A DNA stretch of 41,769 nucleotides from JBNKEI01 sp050288705 (lineage in GTDB: Bacteria > Myxococcota > Myxococcia > Myxococcales > UBA5297): positions 1 to 41,769 of the forward strand of contig JBNKEI010000157.1 of NCBI GenBank assembly GCA_050288705.1, in the 5' to 3' direction. The translations under genes were made by a program, and so were the position numbers. Positions 33,505-38,806 of this stretch are shown here, in pieces. The notes under the pieces were generated by a model. The model was given only the letters and a program-made list of their open reading frames with translations. It had not been told where the DNA came from and searched no databases. The first letter of the stretch is position 1. Each line of letters starts with the position of its first letter.

Positions 33505-34815
33505 ATGAATTTTCGTATAGCTCTCTTGGTAGGACTTTTTATTTCTTGTGCCCCGGAGACCAATGTTCCCGTAGATATAATAGTCTTAGACTATAATTAC
33601 AATAAAGCAGCTTATGAGCCAAAACAGGTTCAACTGGAAACGGTAACTGATATAGTGGCCATGGAAGGAAAAGCCACTTCAATGATTGGCGGAGCAGAAT
33701 TAAGTTTTGATGTAGATGTTAGCGGATCTGACGTCGAATCTTACTTGAATGCTATACAGATAGAGCCGGGAAAGAAAGTGAAAGTTAGTTTTATGGAAAA
33801 CGACGGAGTATTAATTCCTGCAGATTTCCATTCGTTAAATATTGCCACCACTTATTATAATTTTGAAAGGTCGCTAAAATTCTTTTCGAAAATTAGCGGA
33901 ATAAAAATTGATGAACTTATAAATAGGCTTGGTGTTCCGTCTACCTACTATTTCCCAACGCTAATTGACGATGGAGAAATTTCTAAAGACAATGCCATAT
34001 ATTCATCATTTATTAATTCATTTATTATCTTGCCGTTCGAGCAGTTTCGAAAAATACCTTTTTCTATCAACAGAGGCGTGCTTGGTCATGAATATGGTCA
34101 TTTTATTTTTAATTATCGAGTTCATGACGGAAAGACCTATCCGCCAATCTATAACAAATGGACGCCAAAAAATGAATACACTCCTGGATTCAATGTGGTT
34201 CAATCGTTAGAAGAAGGCAGTGCTGATTTTTATGGAGTTGGTGTGATGTGTAGTTCTGATTTAGAAAACTGCGAACCACAATTCGTGGGACATTCTTTGC
34301 CTAATATACTTAATTCTGCTCGGCGGCTGGACGGCATTCATTGCTGGAAGAAAACTAAAACTGATAATATTCATAGAGATTTAGTATTAAAAACCAATTA
34401 TACGGATTTTAAAGAATTGTGCGAACCTTACGGATGCCTTTATGAGATTGGAACTGTCTTTGCGTCTTCTTTGTGGAAAGCTGCATCTAACCCCCAATTG
34501 GTAAGACAAGAGGGAAGTAAGGGTAAAGCAAGAAAGCTAGTGTACAGCACTCTGTGGCGTGCGCAGGGAGACAACACCAGCGGAGCAAAGAGTTGGAGGG
34601 AGTTGATTGCCTTGGCAGAGTCGCAAAGTGAATTCAGTTTTTGGACCCAAGGAACAGTGCCCAGTGTTTTGGATGCGGTAGTAAACGCGGCAGGAAATAA
34701 CCGAATTCTTAAACTGGCTTTATGTGGCGCTTTCATAGACCGCTTTCGTCTAGATCCTACGGAAATAACATCTTGCCCTACCGATGCTCTATCCAATAAC
34801 GAGTGTCCTTGGTGA
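33505..34815 (+). CDS. Putative secreted zinc metalloprotease lipoprotein (HExxH)
   Basis: The 436-residue product carries a short signal sequence, MNFRIALLVGLFISC, with a possible lipidated Cys15 in FISCAP. The catalytic motif is HEYGH (His195, Glu196, His199) in GVLGHEYGHFIFNYR. A candidate third zinc ligand is Glu236 or Glu237 in SLEEGSADFYG, where E..G.AD matches the gluzincin pattern but lies about 40 residues after the motif instead of 20. Several Cys are found after the active site (CSSDLENCEP, CEPYGCLYE, CGAF, and C at the C-terminus), suggesting disulfides. The substrate is unknown. It sits between a flippase and a TPP enzyme and is probably part of the same transcription unit. Confidence 0.78.
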   Translation: MNFRIALLVGLFISCAPETNVPVDIIVLDYNYNKAAYEPKQVQLETVTDIVAMEGKATSMIGGAELSFDVDVSGSDVESYLNAIQIEPGKKVKVSFMENDGVLIPADFHSLNIATTYYNFERSLKFFSKISGIKIDELINRLGVPSTYYFPTLIDDGEISKDNAIYSSFINSFIILPFEQFRKIPFSINRGVLGHEYGHFIFNYRVHDGKTYPPIYNKWTPKNEYTPGFNVVQSLEEGSADFYGVGVMCSSDLENCEPQFVGHSLPNILNSARRLDGIHCWKKTKTDNIHRDLVLKTNYTDFKELCEPYGCLYEIGTVFASSLWKAASNPQLVRQEGSKGKARKLVYSTLWRAQGDNTSGAKSWRELIALAESQSEFSFWTQGTVPSVLDAVVNAAGNNRILKLALCGAFIDRFRLDPTEITSCPTDALSNNECPW

Positions 34816-34863
34816 CTCAATCCGATGTATTTTATTAAATAAAGTTATCAGCGGGGGCGCTCT

Positions 34864-36606
34864 ATGGCTAGCGGGGCAGAAATCGTAACTGATTTCTTAA
34901 AAAACCAAGGGGTAGAAGCAGTTTTTACCTTTCCAGGGGGCACCATTGCTCCCACTCTCGATGCACTGCAAAGAAAGAAGATAGAGCTTGTTTGCGCACG
35001 CCATGAGCAAGGAGCAGGATACATGGCTCTAGCGGCGTCCCGTATTTTGGGAAAGCCGCAGGTGGTCATGGTTACCTCCGGTCCCGGCGTAACCAATTTA
35101 GCTACTGTGATTGCCGATGCCTACTTTGATTCCGTTCCCTTAATAGGAATAACTGGGCAAGTAGGCACTGGCGACTTACTAAGTGGTCGGCAAGTCCGTC
35201 AGGTTGGATTCCAAGAAGTCGATACTGTTGGGCTAATGAAGCCAATTTCCAAAGCAATGTTTCGGCCTTTATCTTTGCCGGAACTAAGAAAAGCACTAGA
35301 TCAAGCTTTTGCATTAGCGCAACACGGGCGCCCGGGGCCAGTAGTGATCGACTTGCCTATGAATATTCAATTGGCTAGCGAAGAATCTTCAAATCAAGGA
35401 CAGCAATCTTATTCTTGCTCTCTTAGTGATATTCTCTATGGAGAACCGTTTCTTTGCCAACAGAGCATTATCCAGTTGGCAGAATGGATTTCCAGTTCCC
35501 AGAGACCATTACTTTTGCTTGGTCAAGGAATTATTATTGCTCAGGCAACTAAAGAAACTCGCTGGTTTTCTGAGCAAATGCAAATTCCGGCAGTATCTAG
35601 TATTCTAGGCCTAGGCGCGGTTGCTTCTTTTTCCCCTTATTTCTTAGGTTTTCTTGGGCATACCGGCAATCGGGCTGCGGGCAAAGCAGTACAAGAGTGT
35701 GATTTGCTGCTAGTGATAGGGGCCAGATTAGATGTGCGCCAGACTGGAACTCTTACCGAGAAATTTGCTCCTCTCGCAAAGATCATTCGCATTGATATCG
35801 ATGCTAATGAGCTGAATTATTCCAGAATAAAAATAGATTTAAAAATACATGCCGACCTAAAACAGGTTTTACAGAGCTTAAAAAGCGAATTAGAAGGGAA
35901 AAAACAAAATGACCGTACAGATTGGTTGCAGAAAATAGTAAGTTGGAAAAAAGCACACATATTGCAATGGGAATCCAATCAGGAGAATAGGGAAAGTAAC
36001 CAAATAAATCGGTTAGCAATTAAGCCGCAACAAATAATAGAAACAGCCAGCAAATTAACCGCCGGCAAAAAAGTTATTGTTACCTCGGGGGTAGGGGCAC
36101 ATCAGCAATGGACCGCCCGCCATTTCGAATTCGACTACCCGCAGCGCATTTGGCTCACGTCTGGTGGACATGGCACCATGGGGTTCGATTTGCCCGCCGC
36201 GGCAGGGGCCCAATGGTCTTGCCCTCAGGCGCAAGTTTGGTGCTTTGTCGGCGACGGGTCATTTCAGCTTAATCTTCAAGAATTGCAGACCATTATAGAC
36301 TATCAACTTTCTGTAAAAATTATCGTGTTAGACAATTCCCGATTGGGTCTAGTTTCTCAGTTTCAGCTTTTGAATTGGAAAACTGATCCCACTACTGGTC
36401 ACAAGAAAAATCCTGATTTTGCGGCAATCGCTAGAGCATATGGAATACCCGCACGCACGATTGCCAATACGCAAGAAGTGGAAGAAGGTTTACAATGGGC
36501 AAGAGATTATACCGGACCGGTACTGGTTCATTGCCTAGTTGCTTACCACGAAGATGTTTGTCCCATGCTGCTAGCTGGGCAAACCCTTGACCAGATGTGG
36601 CCTTAG
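34864..36606 (+). CDS. Thiamine-diphosphate enzyme of the acetolactate synthase family
   Basis: The 580-residue product has the three-domain structure of acetolactate-synthase-like enzymes. The N-terminal domain contains the catalytic Glu48 in CARHEQGAGYMA, which protonates the cofactor, and SGPGVTNLATVIADAYFDSVP. A central domain with HTGNRAAGKAVQECDLLLVIGARLD follows. The C-terminal TPP/Mg binding motif starts GDGSFQLN at Gly463 and ends with LDN. It decarboxylates pyruvate or a related 2-oxo acid. No regulatory small subunit gene follows, and the neighbour is a polysaccharide flippase. It may therefore serve a sugar or cell-surface pathway rather than branched-chain amino acids; its exact reaction cannot be told. 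Confidence 0.88.
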   Translation: MASGAEIVTDFLKNQGVEAVFTFPGGTIAPTLDALQRKKIELVCARHEQGAGYMALAASRILGKPQVVMVTSGPGVTNLATVIADAYFDSVPLIGITGQVGTGDLLSGRQVRQVGFQEVDTVGLMKPISKAMFRPLSLPELRKALDQAFALAQHGRPGPVVIDLPMNIQLASEESSNQGQQSYSCSLSDILYGEPFLCQQSIIQLAEWISSSQRPLLLLGQGIIIAQATKETRWFSEQMQIPAVSSILGLGAVASFSPYFLGFLGHTGNRAAGKAVQECDLLLVIGARLDVRQTGTLTEKFAPLAKIIRIDIDANELNYSRIKIDLKIHADLKQVLQSLKSELEGKKQNDRTDWLQKIVSWKKAHILQWESNQENRESNQINRLAIKPQQIIETASKLTAGKKVIVTSGVGAHQQWTARHFEFDYPQRIWLTSGGHGTMGFDLPAAAGAQWSCPQAQVWCFVGDGSFQLNLQELQTIIDYQLSVKIIVLDNSRLGLVSQFQLLNWKTDPTTGHKKNPDFAAIARAYGIPARTIANTQEVEEGLQWARDYTGPVLVHCLVAYHEDVCPMLLAGQTLDQMWP

Positions 36607-36804
36607 CATCCATGCGTGACGCGGCTATGTTCGGACCACCTAATGAATCGGACATGGTGGAAGACTTGCATTTTCCCAAAATCGCTGCAAAACATACTGC
36701 TCGGCGGACAGCAGCAGGCGCTCCGACCTGGCCATAGAGACGTCATCGCAAAATCACACACCCCGCGACTCGCTGTTCGATGTCATATGTCAAGCATACG
36801 TTCC
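36607..36804. other. Intergenic stretch, no gene supported
   Basis: Between the TPP enzyme and the toxin-antitoxin promoter there is a short open frame (36612-36737, 41 codons) without a ribosome-binding site or recognisable product. I see no repeat or terminator. Its base composition looks somewhat richer in GC than the genes to its left, consistent with the toxin-antitoxin segment having been acquired, but this was not computed. Confidence 0.4.
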
Positions 36805-36840
36805 TTGTAATCTGCAACTAATGAGCTACAATGTAGCTCA
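36805..36840 (+). promoter_or_regulatory. Promoter and palindromic operator of the dinJ-yafQ operon
   Basis: A perfect inverted repeat of two 9-base arms around one base, TGAGCTACA-A-TGTAGCTCA (36822-36840), overlaps a good -10 box, TACAAT (36827-36832). A -35-like TTGTAA lies at 36805-36810, 16 bases away. DinJ-type antitoxins repress their own operon at such palindromes. AGAGGAG at 36846-36852 then serves translation. Confidence 0.7.
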
Positions 36841-36858
36841 GAGATAGAGGAGCAAATT

Positions 36859-37122
36859 ATGTCCACAAGCACCGTTGTTCGTGCCCGAATTGACGAGCAC
36901 ATTAAAGAGGAAGCCTCAAGCGTGTTGGCAGCAATGGGGCTTACTGTATCCGATGCCTTCCGCCTTCTATTGACCCGAGTAGCGCGCGAGAAGGCGTTGC
37001 CGTTCGAGCCTTTAACGCCGAACGAAACCACTATCGCAGCCATGCGCGAAGCTCGCACTGGCAACCTTAAGTCCTTCGACAGCATTGAGGCGCTGATGGC
37101 AGACCTGCATGCGGAGGATTGA
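36859..37122 (+). CDS. dinJ: DinJ/RelB-family antitoxin
   Basis: The 87-residue product starts with a ribbon-helix-helix DNA-binding segment, STVVRARIDEHIKEEASSVLAAMGLTVSDAFRLLLTRVARE, characteristic of DinJ/RelB antitoxins. Its C-terminal part (LTPNETTIAAMREARTGNLKSFDSIEALMADL) is the toxin-wrapping tail. It neutralises YafQ and, with the toxin, represses its own promoter; the palindrome at 36822-36840 is the likely operator. The gene overlaps the toxin gene by 14 bases, giving coupled translation with antitoxin first. GGAG stands 6 bases before the ATG. Confidence 0.95.
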   Translation: MSTSTVVRARIDEHIKEEASSVLAAMGLTVSDAFRLLLTRVAREKALPFEPLTPNETTIAAMREARTGNLKSFDSIEALMADLHAED

Positions 37123-37390
37123 GCGCACTGGCCAATACAAGCGCGACTACAAGAGAGAGGTTAAGGGTCAGCATCGCACCACGCTTGATGACGAACTGAT
37201 GCACGTATTGAAAGTTTTGGCCTGCGATCAACCGCTTGAGCCACGGCATTGCGACCATGCGCTTACCGGAAACTGGAAGGACCACCGCGACTGCCACGTA
37301 AAGCCCAATCTGTTATTGATTTACCGTAAGCCGGATGACGAGGTACTACAGCTTGTTCGCCTTGGCTCACACAGTGAACTTGGTCTATGA
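37109..37390 (+). CDS. yafQ: YafQ-family mRNA interferase toxin
   Basis: The 93-residue product is a RelE-superfamily ribosome-dependent endoribonuclease of the YafQ type. Recognisable positions, by comparison with E. coli YafQ as remembered, are His50 in CDHALTGNWKDHRD, His63 in DCHVKPNLLLIYRK and His88 in RLGSHSE. The Asp at position 67 of the E. coli enzyme, thought important for activity, is Asn here (HVKPN), and the C-terminal Phe is Leu. The toxin may therefore be weaker or differently tuned. It starts inside the antitoxin gene. The stop is at 37388-37390, followed by about 70 bases without a clear terminator before the convergent lipoprotein gene. Confidence 0.93.
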   Translation: MRRIERTGQYKRDYKREVKGQHRTTLDDELMHVLKVLACDQPLEPRHCDHALTGNWKDHRDCHVKPNLLLIYRKPDDEVLQLVRLGSHSELGL

Positions 37391-37461
37391 ATGTAGGACA
37401 CTAAATATGTAGAGCCAACATGCTCATAATTATGATAAAATCGTTAATTAGACAGAGCTTT

Positions 37462-38622
37462 TCATTCCCTCGTCTCATCTGGTCCCATGTCAACCGGGGC
37501 AGGGAGGTCAGCCAATTGGACTACCACTTTGTCTACCTCGACACCGTCTTCTCGCATCCACACACTAATGGTACGAGTTTCGGGCCCAGATACTTCGAAC
37601 TGCGCAATTTTACCGCCGCCGACCCCAATATCCCGATTAAGCCATGTCCAGTTGCCTAAAGAGGAAACGCCCATTCCGCCAGTTGTTATAATCGTGCCAT
37701 CTACACCTAGGCGCACACTGTCACTTTTATCACTATTACCCTTACCGCCGCGTATACGTACCCAAATGTGGTAGATTCCAACAGTTTGCAATTGGACGCT
37801 ATAGTCCATACGGGGGCCGTTACTGCCATCATCCGAGACATCGCTATCAGGAACAGCTTTCATATAAAAGCCGCCGCTCGATTCCCCTTGGTCATCGACC
37901 TCCATACTCCAGGTGCTGTTGGCCGCTGACCCAATGCCCGCATGCAGGGCGGTATAGTGCTCAGCCTCCATGCTAGCAATGCCGTTCTGTTCAAAAAGTC
38001 TTGCTTCATAGAGACGAATGTTCTTGTATCGACTTTCGACAAGGCCATCACCGCCACTGACTAAAACCAAATAGTTTGTCTGGCCTATATAATACTGCCC
38101 TATAGGTATTTTATGATGTCTGGCCCCCGAGCCGATATAGTCATGGTATTGCTGATACGATTCTTTTAGCGAATTGGTGCCGTAGACCTGGAAAGTTCTG
38201 GGTTGATTAGCAAATATATTATCTTCATCCAGCCCAATAGCATAAATCTCACCGTTGGTGGAACCTTCGAAATCAAATTCCAGTATCGTATTGGGAGTCA
38301 CTGCATAGCTTAGCTCTACCTTATTCCATGAACTTCCAGTCAGTTTGAGTGTTGCGCCATCGTCAACCACTGCTAGTCTGCCAGACCTAACCTGGTCATC
38401 ATAATTTGTAAATCTGGATAACAGGGTTGATTTGCCATTTATATCTATGGCGTAAGACATATCAACGCAAACATCTTGATGACAATATGCTTGCGAATTA
38501 CAGTCTTCGTCGCTGGAACAATCAAACGGAAACTTCGGTTCGCATCCCTGGAATAAAACACCAGCCAAAACAATTGCCATGCCAGTAACTATGACAAAGA
38601 GTGGCGTGGATTTTCGGACCAT
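37462..38622 (-). CDS. Lipoprotein with Cys-rich segment and carbohydrate-binding-type domains
   Basis: From the ATG at 38622 the product has 386 residues: a signal peptide (MVRKSTPLFVIVTGMAIVLAG) ending LFQGC, with Cys27 as candidate lipidation site. A Cys-rich CSSDEDCNSQAYCHQDVCVD follows, a pattern frequent in myxobacterial surface proteins. A first beta-rich region (TLKLTGSSWNKVELSYAV, then FEGSTNGEIYAIGLDED) and a second, MEAEHYTALHAG followed by GIYHIWVRIRGGKGNSDSV-type strands, resemble carbohydrate-binding modules. The latter is like the C-terminal module of some glycoside hydrolases. No catalytic domain is present. The frame extends to 38658, but AGGGG lies 5 bases from 38622 and the longer start would add 12 residues before the signal. 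The ligand is unknown. Confidence 0.75.
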   Translation of the reverse strand: MVRKSTPLFVIVTGMAIVLAGVLFQGCEPKFPFDCSSDEDCNSQAYCHQDVCVDMSYAIDINGKSTLLSRFTNYDDQVRSGRLAVVDDGATLKLTGSSWNKVELSYAVTPNTILEFDFEGSTNGEIYAIGLDEDNIFANQPRTFQVYGTNSLKESYQQYHDYIGSGARHHKIPIGQYYIGQTNYLVLVSGGDGLVESRYKNIRLYEARLFEQNGIASMEAEHYTALHAGIGSAANSTWSMEVDDQGESSGGFYMKAVPDSDVSDDGSNGPRMDYSVQLQTVGIYHIWVRIRGGKGNSDKSDSVRLGVDGTIITTGGMGVSSLGNWTWLNRDIGVGGGKIAQFEVSGPETRTISVWMREDGVEVDKVVVQLADLPAPVDMGPDETRE

Positions 38623-38806
38623 ATACACCCCTAAGACTATTATTTCAGAACATACCATTGGCGAGCAGATTCAAGGTCGGTAAATGGTTTTTCAGGGTAT
38701 TCTGGACGATACTTCATGGTTCTAAATATAGATTCCGAGAATGGATTATCGTCGCTTACTCTTGGTCTGCTAAAAGAAGCTAATACCCCGAGCCGCTCTA
38801 GAGTAG

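Noticed and set aside
36612..36737. 41-codon open frame between the TPP enzyme and dinJ
   Set aside because: No ribosome-binding site, no recognisable product and no sign of coding constraint.
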